This document shows positions 12,481-24,420 of a stretch of 64,000 nucleotides of DNA, piece after piece. The DNA lies in the NCBI GenBank assembly GCA_013400975.1, contig WBMZ01012149.1, forward strand, positions 1-64,000, given 5' to 3'. A program made the position numbers and the translations under genes. The stretch is from Atrichornis clamosus (Eukaryota; Chordata; Aves; Passeriformes; Menuridae). The notes below the pieces were generated by a model that worked only from the letters and a program-made list of their open reading frames with translations, searched no databases and was not told where the DNA came from. How positions within the stretch are numbered: the first letter of the stretch is position 1; the number at the start of each line of letters is the position of its first letter.

Positions 12481-15400
12481 GATACCTTTATGGTAGCCCT
12501 TGTAACTGCAGCAGTCTTTTAAGAGCTGGTGTTCCCATCATGGTGTTTGTCAATCCTCTTAGTGTCCCTGTGTTCTAGGACACACTTGCCACATACTTCA
12601 TTTTCACCCACCTGCTGTACAATAGCGTGAAGAGACCAAGAGTGGAAGAAATATCTGAAGTCTGTGAGGTAGCACAGTGTGCAAGATACGGAGTGTTTCC
12701 TCCTCAAGAAATTGTCTAACCTTATTCCCTATCTTGTTCTATTAAGAGTTGCTTTGTTTAAGGGAAGAACACTACACACATTTCCTTCTGATGAATGACT
12801 GACTGGAAGACTCCTAACCTGCTAAGGTGCTAGGTATCTTCTGCCATCAATATCCCATACTCAGGTGGTGCAGATTCCCAGACAACAGAGGTGTGTAAAC
12901 ATGGTGCTTCCTGCTAACCTACATAAAAGCTTCAGCACGCATGGGAGTCTTTGCAAGGTTACTCTCACAGCAGCTCTTGCTAATTCCTCCTAACCAGCTC
13001 TGACTAAGAAGCAGATGGTCCTAAGGCACCCTGTAGTGACTGCCAGTAACAACTAACAAGAGGTTATGGATCCAGCTAGGCAGTTCTTCTGCTCCCAAAA
13101 TACTTCTGTACTTTGTAAATTACTACAGTAATTTACACTAGAACAATTGGAAAAAACCTTTGTGTACTGTTGCTGTTAGAGATCTCCCTTAAAAAATGTA
13201 CAGTCTTGTATTTTTATAAATAATGAGAAACTCAACTACAGTTGCCAAAGTAATGCAGATGCTAACGTATAATGAAAAATTCAAAAGTTCTCAGAAAGTC
13301 ATCATTCCTACAGAACAGCCATAAGCATAACATTTTTCAAAGTATCTTATGACCTTGTTATTTCTGCTCTCTATGAAAATCTACACTTTTCTAGTCTTTC
13401 TCCCATTTAGCACTAGCTCTGAACAGCCTGACATATTAACCTAGTGTGTTTATATCCTCATCTATTGCATTTTGTTTTCCTTAAGAAATATTTGCTATAT
13501 CTTAAATTAGTCCTTAGGTAAAAATATTCTTTCCAAGATGTGCTGATGCAAGCAATTAGGGAAGAGATACCATGCTATGACCTTTTATAAGGTCTACAGG
13601 ACATAAGGAAAAATGCTATTCCTACACTCATAAGCACACCTGTAAAACTCTGAGAGGTTAACACTGCATTTAATGTTCTGTTGGCAAAACGATGTATGCT
13701 ATACCTGTAAGTGTCATTGCTCTCAAAACATACCCTTACTACACAAGCAATACACATCTCTTATTAGTAAAGCTTATTTCATTTGGAGTTTAGTGGTACT
13801 GGCCAATTCTTTAATGCAAAAAAGGCTTTCAACCACTACTTTTTTAGTGGTTTAAGTTACTCCTTTCTGGACCTTTGGTATTTGGATGTCTAATCTTCCT
13901 CTAGAAAGAGAAACTGCATTTGACATGTCACAAATGCAGTCAAGCTGCTGCCAGAGGACACTGACACACTTAGTCTCTTGATTCCAACAGATCTTTTTAT
14001 TTCTGTGAACATCCTATAAACCATTCTGCTCAATGTTTGAGTTTCTAGAGCAAGTTACTGTTGATAAACATAGGTCAAGATAATTCCACTAACTAATCCT
14101 AAAAGAACTTAGGATCTATTAAAATGGTATGAGTAAAGACAGATAAAACATGAAAACAGCTGATATTAGCCAGCAAAGTGTTAGGACTTTTTTTCTAAAA
14201 CAAATCCAATTTCATTCTTTCAGGCCACAGTTTAATTTCCAGAGGTAACAGCCGCCACAACAATGTACCTAGATTTTTGTGGAGTATTTCAATTCACTTG
14301 CACAAGACTGCAAAATTAAAATAAACCACTGGACAATATTAATATATTTGTGTATCACATGAATTAACAACTGTCTTACTGCCAAAGAACAGCTTTCAAA
14401 AGAAATGAGTTTAACTGTTCATTGTAAAGTTTCTGCAAAGCTGACACTTGGCCTGACACTATTTGACATCTTTATGTATGAACTAGAAGGCTGTATATAG
14501 CAACCTCCACAGCATTTGCAGGACGAGAGAGGTATTTATATCGATCACTTGATCTAGCTGCACTTTATGTAATTAAAATTCATTTTAAAGTAGACAGATG
14601 CAGAATTTCAGGTACCTAGGCACAAGGAATGGAGGTTGTTTCTACTGAGTACAAGACTGCATCCTTGAAAGTCAAAACTCTTTAAAAAATGTTGTGGATA
14701 TCATGGATTTATGATGCAGTATGAGCATCCAGAATTATGCTATGTAATGACAGCCAGTGAAAGTTTTGAAAAGATACACACTGGAGCAGTGAACCACACA
14801 AGGAAAGGATATTTTATTTCTGCATGTGGCACTGGTGGATTGCCATTAAAAAACTATGTATAGCCCTAGGGTTCACCTTTTCAAAAAGACATTCAAATTC
14901 TGAAAGAGACACAAAAAAGAAACAAAAACAGGTAGAGAAAATGTCTTTTGTGATTAAAAAGAACAATCTGTTTATTTTATCAGAAAGCAAACTGAGAAGT
15001 AACTTGATTACACTGTACAAGCACTTTGACAGGGAGAAAATGTCAGTGCTATGGGACTCCTTAAACTAGCCAGAAAGTTACACGAGTTCCTCTCTAGAAG
15101 GTAAAGTCAGATACAATTAAATAACAAATAAAGCACCAAGGGTTTTTTAACTCTAGGTGATAATCTTTTAGAGTAAGTGCTACAAAAATGGAAGAAATCT
15201 TTGATTCTTTGACATGTTCAGATAAAGTCTGGAGACATTTAAAAACTTATGTTTAGCCAAACACAAGTAATTGGACCCTGCCTGCAGGTAGGGAACACAC
15301 AGGTCTTGGGTAAAACATAAGTCTTGCCATGCAGGAGCCCACGATCAATGCCAGTAATCCTTTTTGACTTCATGTCATAGGAATGTAATTAACCAGGATC

Positions 15401-16665
15401 TTGGATCCCAGTTATCACTTGAACAGACACATAAGCAAGCATTTCAGGAGTCTGGGATCACTTTAAATGCTGTGTATGCACTGCTAGAAAACTGGAGAGG
15501 AATGGCCAAAAGGGGGAAAATCTTGACTGCAATGAGATTTTTGTTAATGTAAAAGCTCATAATACTATTCAGACTTTCTGGCATGTGTACAGTATGAATT
15601 GAGTTGTGCTTAGAAAAAATGATACATTAATAGTACAGACAAAGCAATTATGTATCATTAGATTAAATCATAATACATTAAGATAAATAAAGCTGGGTTT
15701 TTTTCTTCTGTATCATGAGAAATTCATTTGCCTTGGCCTGTTCTTCTCATGGTACAGTATCTTCATAAATAATCTTCTGTATCTTCAAAAAGCTTTTTTA
15801 CTTTCCATGTGGCCTTAGAAGGCCTATTTCTGTCTTCATTTTGAGGTCACTGAAAAAATGCCTGCTTGTTCTTGGACTGGATTGACCATCATGAATCTAT
15901 GAAATATATTACATAAGATACTATAAAAACAAGCTTAAATTCCCATACACCAAAGGAATCAAACTGAAAATGGACAAGCCTGAAACAACATGAAGCAAAC
16001 TTGACACAAAACAGATATTTCACTGTGTACAAACAATAGCCCTTGGCTGATAAATGGAAAGAAGTTTTAAGGTTGTTTGTATTGTCATGAGATCATGTCT
16101 TGCAGAATCACAGGTCTCCATCAAACAATCGAGCATTTTCTGATTGCAAGTGAAGGGACTGTAAAAAAGATTTGTGAGGTGTTATTTGCTAATAGCTAAT
16201 AGAGTGATTTTGTTCTAGATCTGTATTTTCTAGTCTTGCTGAAAGTAGTGTAATCTTCTACGTCCCTAAGAAAGCTTCTCTCTCAGTTGGCAAGGAAATG
16301 ATAGAAGAATGTAATTAAGCAAAGATGACCCTAAAGTGAAATGTTGATTCTTTACAATATACAGTGTCCTTCCCACCAGCCACATGTGTTTGTCAGATGT
16401 TTACAGAATCTTCATTAACTAAGAGCTTTGCTAGATAACAGAAGCTGAAGCATGGCATCAATGACTCTGATAAGGGCAAGTGTACGACCAATCTGCTTGA
16501 CAACTGACAAGAGGCTGGGGTTTGAAGCAGACTGCAAAAAGAACACAAGAAAGGGATTTGCAAAGGGCATTCCAGTTGTTTGCCTTACATCTTCTTTCCT
16601 CTGTCTGTATTGAAAGAAGACTGTTAATCTGCTAAAATACCCTTGTCCTCTTGTCTCTCCACCAG
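12481..16665. other. GDF10-GDF2 intergenic spacer
   Basis: AT-rich unique sequence. Small ORFs here (none above 98 codons) show no family motif. I see no tRNA, rRNA or other RNA gene. The GDF2 promoter must lie in its right part but no clear TATA box can be assigned. Confidence 0.7.
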
Positions 16666-16683
16666 AAAGTAAATATAGAAGAA
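16650..16683 (+). other. GDF2: Possible splice acceptor and 5' UTR of GDF2
   Basis: CCTTGTCCTCTTGTCTCTCC followed by ACCAG, just 18 bases before the ATG, is a textbook polypyrimidine tract and AG acceptor. The remaining bases 16666-16683 would be the end of the 5' UTR. This suggests an upstream non-coding first exon that I cannot locate. Confidence 0.4.
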
Positions 16684-17029
16684 ATGCATTATTTTGGAGT
16701 ATTAGCTGCACTGTCTGTTTTCAACATCATTGCTTGTTTGACAAGAGGCAAACCTTTGGAAGACTGGGACAGGCTATCAGCTGTGGGAAAGTCTGATGCA
16801 CACTTTCATGACCCTGGGGAAGTAGAAGATGAGACCCATTTCAACTTTAAATCTTTCCTGGAGAATATGAAGACGGATTTACTAAGGAGTTTGAATTTGT
16901 CAAGAGTCCCCTCACAAATGAAGACCAAAGAAGAACCTCCACAGTTCATGATTGATTTATACAACAGATATGCTGCAGACAAGTCCTCCATCCCTGCATC
17001 CAATATTGTAAGGAGCTTCAGTACTGAAG
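16684..17029 (+). CDS. GDF2: GDF2 coding exon 1
   Basis: Signal peptide and first third of the prodomain, ending ..[10 protein letters not shown] at donor GTAGGA (17030). One base of codon 116 remains and is completed as GAT (Asp) in exon 2. Confidence 0.95.
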
Positions 17030-19617
17030 GTAGGAGAAGTCCTAAACATGTGGACTAGAATTTTTTAAGAAGTACATGGACAGTAAATACTCAGAATCTT
17101 TTGAAATTCAGAAGAAACTGAGTTCTTAAATTCCACAGATTCTTTAGAAATTAAATATTAAAATTTTGGAATTTATTCTTGCTCTGTTTTTTGTTTCAAT
17201 CTTTACAAAATACAATTACTTTTAGTTTTCTTCTTTTCACTATGCAGTGTTCTCTTCTCAAGTGCTTCAACTGACATGAAGCACCAAATAACAGGTTTTA
17301 TGTGAAGTATGTTTCTCAATCCTAGATATTTGGAACTGAGTTTTTATGTTAGAATGCAAACTTTTGATCACCTCTAATCGAGAACGATGCTAGAGAGCTC
17401 TTCTTTCTGGTGGGCTCTGTACATATTTAAAAACTGCAACAGAGACATGTGTCTCTGGATCTAAGCAAGGAACAGTACTGCTCCTCCAGAATTCTGGGTT
17501 AGATAAAGATCTGTATGGAAGTGGGTAGTCATGCTTGTCCCAGCTGAAAAAATTCAAAATCTCTGTCTATGTAACATTAAATAGACTTTTAAAAGCTCCA
17601 GAAAGAGTAAAAAAGTTAGAAGCAAATGCAATCCTTGTGATCAAAATGAAACAGGGAGAAATGAAGTTTCTGCTCATATGAAAAATAGACATACACAGGT
17701 AACAGCACTACAGAGAACTCCAGATTCCAAAATTAGTGCCCCTAGTCCTGAAATAGAAAGAAGTCTTAGCAATATGACCTTGGTTATAGTTTCCATATCT
17801 CGCTCTCCGCTCTGACTACTTTACTGGGTAAATGCTCTGAAGTCCCGGCAGCAATAGCCAATTAAAATTGCCCTAAAACCCAATCATGATTAAGCAGTTA
17901 GTTTACATTGAGCATTAAATAGACATCAGTGATGACTTTTAAACACTACCAGTCTGATCTTCCAGTCAAATACCTGCCCGTCCCAAGGCAGAGTTGCTGG
18001 TACAGCACATGGATTTGCAGACAACAAATGTACATATGAACAAACCCACACAAGCTCAGTGAGTCCAGCCTGGAATGGACTGGGACCTGGGCATGAAAGG
18101 CTGTTTATCACCAAATCCCAATTTAGATAGACCCTGAAGCTTCAGTTCAGGAGTTTCAAAAACTTTTCTATTTCCCCAAACTCCCAGTCCAAGATGCTTT
18201 CAAAGTTATCTGAAGACAACAACAAAAGCCTCAGCACAGCTAGTTCTTAAAGACACTTAAATACGGGTATGAGAGCAGTTCATCCTGCTGCATGATGATA
18301 AGAGTAGGAAATTCACAGGGTTTTTTAGGAATAATTTGTGTAAAAATGTCTTTAGCAAATTGCTAAATCTGAAAACTCTGCACATGCCTTATTTATGTAC
18401 TTAATACTGACCAGCACAATACACAGCTTGTTCTAGGCAGCCTCTTTATGCTCACCTCCATGCAATCTTGGTAAAATACTACCAACACCAGGGACTTCCA
18501 TTTCCTCTTTTCACCTTCTGCCCTTGAAACTTGGCCAGAAGACAGGTTTTATTTTTTTTTAATGCTATGTCACCATGCTCTTATTTTACCCCCAAAATAT
18601 ATCCTAAGTCTTTTAAAATCAAGTTACTTGGACAGTCAAAAGCACTGTAACCACATGTTTTAATTTCCTATTGCAGATGTTGTTTCTTTAGATTCACCAG
18701 AAGAAAATCCATTTCAGAAACACATTTTGTTCTTCAACATCTCTATTCCACAATATGAGGAAATCACCAGAGCTGAACTGCGAATTTATATCTCCTGTCA
18801 CAGGGAAATTGGGTCTCTCTCTAGGCTGGAAGGAAACATGGTAATTTATGACGTTCTAGATGATGGCCCCTGGGAAAACCCAGAAAGTACCAAATCAATC
18901 CTTGTCTCCCATAATATCCAGGACTGTGGTTGGGAGATGTTTGAAGTGTCCAGCGCTGTGAAAAGATGGGTCAGGGCAGACAAACTGAAGACTAAAAACA
19001 AGCTAGAGGTTGTTATAGAGAGAAAAACTCTGGGTGGTTTTACTTGTGGGAAGCTGGATATCAGTGTTACCCCTGACACTAAAAATCTGCCCCTGTTAAT
19101 AGTGTTCTCCAATGACCGCAGCAATGGGACAAAAGAGACCAAAGTGGAGCTCCGGGAGATGATTGTTCATGAACAAGAAAGTGTGCTAAAGAAATTAGGA
19201 AAGAACAACACTTCATCTGAAGAAGAACAACAGGGAGAGGAAAAGGCCATCACTGGGCCCCACCAGCATTCCTCCAGAAGCAAGAGAAGCATTGGAGCCA
19301 ACCACTGCAGGAGAACTTCCCTCCATGTGAACTTTGAAGAGATTGGCTGGGATTCCTGGATCATTGCACCGAAAGATTATGAGGCTTTTGAGTGTAAAGG
19401 AGGTTGCTTCTTCCCTCTGACAGATAATGTTACCCCAACAAAACATGCTATTGTCCAAACTCTGGTGCATCTCCAAAACCCAAAGAAAGCCTCCAAGGCC
19501 TGTTGTGTTCCAACCAAACTGGATTCAATCTCCATTCTTTATAAGGATGATGCTGGTGTGCCCACTTTGATATATAACTATGAAGGGATGAAAGTGGCAG
19601 AATGTGGCTGCAGGTAG
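16684..19617 (+). CDS. GDF2: Growth differentiation factor 2 (BMP9), two coding exons, 428 aa
   Basis: The CDS is join(16684..17029, 18677..19617). It codes a BMP9/BMP10-type ligand, known to circulate and signal through ALK1/endoglin/BMPR2 on endothelium. The N-terminus is hydrophobic ([19 protein letters not shown]). The prodomain contains [35 protein letters not shown] and a late Cys-containing segment. A canonical furin site RSKR ends at residue 319. The 109-residue mature domain has C326, C355, C359, C391, C392, C425 and C427. [20 protein letters not shown] and [20 protein letters not shown] are BMP9 hallmarks. N-glycosylation sequons (NLS, NGT, NNT) are in the prodomain. Length equals the family (human 429). 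The start is the first in-frame ATG and directly opens the signal peptide; codons before it read through a probable splice acceptor. Confidence 0.97.
17030..18676 (+). other. GDF2: GDF2 intron
   Basis: A 1.65-kb intron, GTAGGA to TTTCCTATTGCAG. It holds ordinary AT-rich sequence and no feature I recognise. Confidence 0.9.
18677..19617 (+). CDS. GDF2: GDF2 coding exon 2 (rest of prodomain, furin site, mature BMP9)
   Basis: It begins after TATTGCAG and codes [18 protein letters not shown] onward, including RSKR and the whole cystine-knot ligand, to TAG at 19615-19617. The 314 codons are uninterrupted. Confidence 0.97.
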
Positions 19618-22600
19618 TATGCAAGGCAGAATCTCTAAGAATAGGAATATCCCCTTTTTCTGTCTTGTTCAAATCTGTACAATAGTGATGCAAATGAAAA
19701 CCCTTGCAAACAAGGTTTAGAGGAGGATATGGGGCTGGTTGTTGTTCTTGTTGCTGCTTGTTTTAAAGGAAAACTGGCATTTAAAGAAAGGCAATAATTG
19801 TAAATAGCCTGCATTATATATCATGGCAAAGTGAATACCGGATTAAAATATTGTGAGATTGAATGAATTATGCATTATTTGGCAACAGTGATACAATGTG
19901 AATGCCTTATTTCAAACTTTCTGTTAAACGGATTCTACTTAGGTCACAAACTAAAGGATTTTCAATGGGGGTTTAGGATGTCCTGCAAATGTTAAACAAC
20001 TATTGAAATCTAATTCTCTCAGTCAACTCTGACATTTTCAACTTCTGCAAAACTCAGTAAATGGAATGTAGTCTGCATGATAAAGTCAGGAATCTAAATC
20101 CAGGAAGCCTTTTCTCATATCAGTAATCTCAGAGGCTTTTACAGGCAAATTATGTGTTCCTGTAAGTGAAGATTTGCCGTATTCGAAACAGAAGAGACTC
20201 TCAGTCTTATTTCATTCCCAAATTTCCTTCTGTGGGTAGCAGGTGCCTAAGTTTCAGCTTTCTTATCCTCAATGTCCCTATTTTTACCCCTTTATGGCAC
20301 ATACTTGAATGATAAGAAGTGCAGCCTTCCGCTTCTAAGACACTGTTTCCTAGGAGGAACAGCAGCCCTTATCACTGCACAAAGATAAGGAGCCACTTTG
20401 ACCTACTGCATATTCTTAGTATTTCTTTGCAAGAACATGCAGTCAAATGATGTCCAGCCTTAGAAGCTGTATCCTAAGAGCAGTGGGGGTTGGCAGAGCT
20501 CAGCACTTTTGAAAAGCCCAGGATACTTATTTAGAGACCTAAATATGTTGTTGAGAATCTGACATATGGTTCTGAATTTTTTTTTAATTCTTCTGAGGAA
20601 AAATTTTATTTTACATACAAAATTGTTTCACCCCTTAGAAGTCTGGGAAAAATGGAAAACTTCTGTGTTCTATGAGACTTATACTGCTCTATGAGAAATA
20701 CACTATCATACAATATTTCTCTTGACTTCAGTTAAATTTTCACTAAACAAGGACACCATCTTTTGTGCAATTAAACTTCCTTTGATACTCATGAAGGCTT
20801 TGCCTGTAAAAGGACAAATTGTCTTCTGTTGGTTGCAGGTGACAGATGTAAGTGCTGTACAATGCCACCAGAGTACACCTCACTTCTACTCCTTCACCGT
20901 CTTCTACACACTCACACACAAAAAACCAAACAACTATCTATCAGAGAACACTTCTGAATCAAATCCATAACAAACTATACATCCATTCAAATGGTGAAGA
21001 ATATTGATGAGGTAAAAAACTAAACAGTACATTAATGTATGGAAGCAACAGAATTTAAATCAATACATATGTTTTGAATTAGGACAGCCTGTGGGCAAGA
21101 CTAATTCATTTGGTATGAACAGGTCAGCTTGAAATCTGATACACAGTTTATTTACTGTGGTTAACTTAATACAGAGCAAATAGCAGGTGAGTGGAGCAGG
21201 GCAGTTGTAATTCCATCAAGAACTGCCAGTGAGATCACAAACCATGAGAATCCTTGAATTGATTCATAGGCTATTTCTTTAGAATTGGTCTGCAATTGGA
21301 TCAGATCCGAGATCTGGGTCCATGCAAACTGCATCCATCCCAAGCTGCATGTCATTAACCTCTTAAGCTTCCCACGGCAGTAATAATTTTACCACTCCCC
21401 ACTGGCTTCTGTCATCTTACAATCATTGTTATGTCTTCCTCTGGTCAGAGCCCCCTGTATTTTCTCCCTATTTTTTTTCATGGCTCCTAAGCTCCTGACA
21501 TTTTGCAAAATTTCTCTTCATCAAGTGACAGAAACCGCCAAACAAGGAGTTGGTGTGATCACATTAGAAAACATACTCACAGTTGTGTCAAGGCGATTGT
21601 AGCTATGTGCCCTTCAGTCATCTAAACACAACGCCCTAGTTATATTCTGACTTCACTGAATACACGACTTTATCCATAATTAAATGAAAAAATGGGGAAG
21701 GGGAAAACCAGTTCCCACGTCTTCACAGAGAGAAATTCTCAAGAGTCAGTTGATTTTTTTTTTTCCACATTCTGAAATCAAACATCAACCTTTATTTCCC
21801 TTATTTGGAGAGGGGGAAAAAAAAAACCCAAGCCATTTTTGGCTCAAAGCATAAGATCCTAGCTATGCTATCAGAATTCCAGAGAAGATCTACAGATCCC
21901 ATCACAAAACTAGACTACAAGTCGCTTTTGTATTTCAATGAAAAAATCAGTTGAGTTTCCAGCCAGCTTTAACGATCATATTCCCATTGCCTGAACATTT
22001 TGGTTGGCACAGTAGTAAAATGAAACATGAATCTTTCCATAGGGTGATGAGCAGGGTCAAGAAGAAATGAGAAACCAGTAGTGACTACAGCTGCTACTGC
22101 CCTCAGCATGGCTGAAGTGCATGTCAAATTGATGTTTTGCTTTACATTGAGCAGCTTGATTTATGTAGTTTTGCATATTTAATCTTAAATAAATGTTTGA
22201 GGTCCCTCATGTCTCAACTGCCTTGGGATGCAACAAGTCAGGCAGGTGGTCACGATGATCCTAGAGAGTACAGAGGCTGCAAAAAGCAGGTAAGAACCTT
22301 GTTCCCTCCTTCAAGCTGGGCACCACTGCACACAGAGAGATTCCTCTCTCATCACTGGATTATGAATATTGACCAGGAGCTTGCTGTTACTGGGGAACAG
22401 GCTGGGGCTTGTTCTGGCACTGTTCAGCAGATGCAGAGTTAAAATGAAAACTTTTTGGTTTAACATAAACACAAGGCTGACACGTTACCTCCTTCTCAGG
22501 ACCGCTACCTGTCTGTGTAACTGTCCAGTAACATCAGAATTACCAGCTGAGTCCACAGCCAATTTTACAGCTAACCTATAGCACTTCAGTCTGAATAGAT

Positions 22601-23400
22601 AAACATGGTAAGCTGGTGGAAGCTGGACAGAAGATACAGCTGGTGCTATTTTTATATAGCTTCCCACCTTGTCTGTTTGCACAGCAGACACATCAGAGTC
22701 GTCTGATCTCACTCCATGTCATATCCCAACACAGAAGAGCAGCTGATGCAACTTAACAACACAGTATCTGTATCACTAAAAAATATCTCCATTTTCACTA
22801 TTCAGTTCTATAGGTGAAGAGGCAATAGCTTTATCTGAATCTGGAGGTGTTTGGCTGGTGTCTGCTTAGCTGTCTTTATACTGTAAAGATCCTGTCAATA
22901 TAGAAATGTTAAGCTAAATTAACAATTCCTGATGTTCAGCATAAAAGATTTTAGACTGCCTCTCAAGTAAACACGTCATTTCAGACACAGCTGTGCCCTA
23001 CATAGTTAACTCCACTCCCAGACCACAGCTGAGTCTTCTTTCCAGCCTCCTCAGAGCCTGGCCATCACCACACAGGTAATATACACAGGTGTCTGGCCAT
23101 GCACCATGCAGGCCTACACAGACACACACTGTGAGCTCCAGGAAGTATCACTACCTTGCTGTAGCTCCGCACAGGCAGCACTGAATGGGTTTGTTACTGA
23201 AAAGACTTGCAAGGTACAGATAGAAATACATAACAAGCTGGTAAAGTCAACACAGTAAGTGAGCAACATCTGTGAGGCAAGACCCTGTCCTCGGATGGCG
23301 TAACTACTCTGCATCCTCTCCGGCTGCTCTGAACAGCTAACGAGACATTGCATGTGACTACTCACCAGGTCTCTTCTCCCGTGTTAACTCCCCAGTGTAT
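19618..23400. other. GDF2 3' flank and GDF2-RBP3 spacer, left part
   Basis: The GDF2 3' UTR begins here. No strong AATAAA lies close to the stop; the nearest clear one I noticed is at 22188-22193, about 2.6 kb away, so the 3' end is unresolved. The remainder is AT-rich and I see no gene. Confidence 0.6.
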
Positions 23401-23429
23401 CATTTGCTGTGTGTTCAGCAGAGTCAAAA

Positions 23430-24420
23430 ACAGGGCAGGTCCCTCGGCAGACTGCGTGGGGCTCAGAGCTCTGCCCTTCGTCTGCCAGGTGGGAGGCTCT
23501 GCCTGTCCGAGGTGCAAACCTGCTCTGCAGCGCCCCGGCTCCCACTGGAGCCCACCGACCGCCTCAGAGCCATCCTCGGCCTCCCCTCAGCTTTCAGGGC
23601 TTTCTCCAAGCCCTGCCTCAGTGGCACGGCCGGGCCTGCTGTCGGCGGGTCCGTGCTGCCCCGGGGCCACCTCCAGGATGAGGCGCTGCTGCGCCAGCTC
23701 GGTTCCCTGCGCCACTGCCGCCTCCACACGTTTTCTTACTCTCCCTCCGATAGTACCTTAAAGCCTCTCAGCATAAAGGTGTCTCCTGCCATCTCGCTCT
23801 GGGCTGCCCACAGCCTCTTTTGCCCTCTCCGTGTCTCCGAGCTGTGCCCCACTGCCTTCTCTGCCCTGGCTGCTGCCTCCTGGCTGCCTCAGGAACACGT
23901 CGTACCGCTGAGCTGCACCTGTTTCTTTTTTGTCACCTCCCTTAAAGCTTCTAGTGGACCATCAGTCATAATTCAGCTAAAAGCCTCACAGGAGAATGGT
24001 TTCAGTGTAGCCCTGGCAAAGGAGACTCCCCACGTCCGTCCCTTTGCTGAGGTGTTTGGTTTAGCCAGAGGCTGGCACGCCCTCCCTTAGCCCTCACGAA
24101 AGCCTTGACAATGGCCCAGCACACCAAAGCCTGGCATCCCAGCAGCCTGGCCCTTGTTACTGGGTCAGCAACCAAAGCTTCTGATCCAGAATCCAGGGAG
24201 AAACCTAGTTCTTCACGACTGCACAGATAAAGGTGCCAACAGCTGCTCCGCTGGGATGTGCAGGGCACTTCCATACATCAGCATTGTGGGCAGCAGTGCC
24301 AGGACGAGTCATTAGAGGCATCAGGCCCTCAGCAGAACCATCGGTAGGAACCGGCTCAGTTTGGTGGCAGCCGCTCGCAATGGCCACTAAACAAAGCCTG
24401 CCGTGGGTGACTGGTTATGG
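23430..24420. other. GC-rich patch with overlapping open frames, origin unknown
   Basis: About 1 kb is markedly more GC- and CpG-rich than its surroundings, most strongly at 23,460-23,740. It is open in several frames on both strands, including a 231-codon + frame at 23395-24090 and an 88-codon - frame at 23463-23729. I recognise no protein family in any frame. Long open frames here are expected simply from high GC. Options are a CpG-island promoter of an unannotated non-coding RNA, a decayed retrocopy, or an old retroelement part. Confidence 0.5.

Noticed and set aside
18846..19476. Minus-strand frames opposite GDF2 exon 2
   Set aside because: They are antisense shadows of a clear coding exon.
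23395..24090. 231-codon + strand frame
   Set aside because: Composition explains its openness: other frames on both strands are open too, there is no recognised domain, and there is no clear splice or start context. Kept only as a GC-rich patch.
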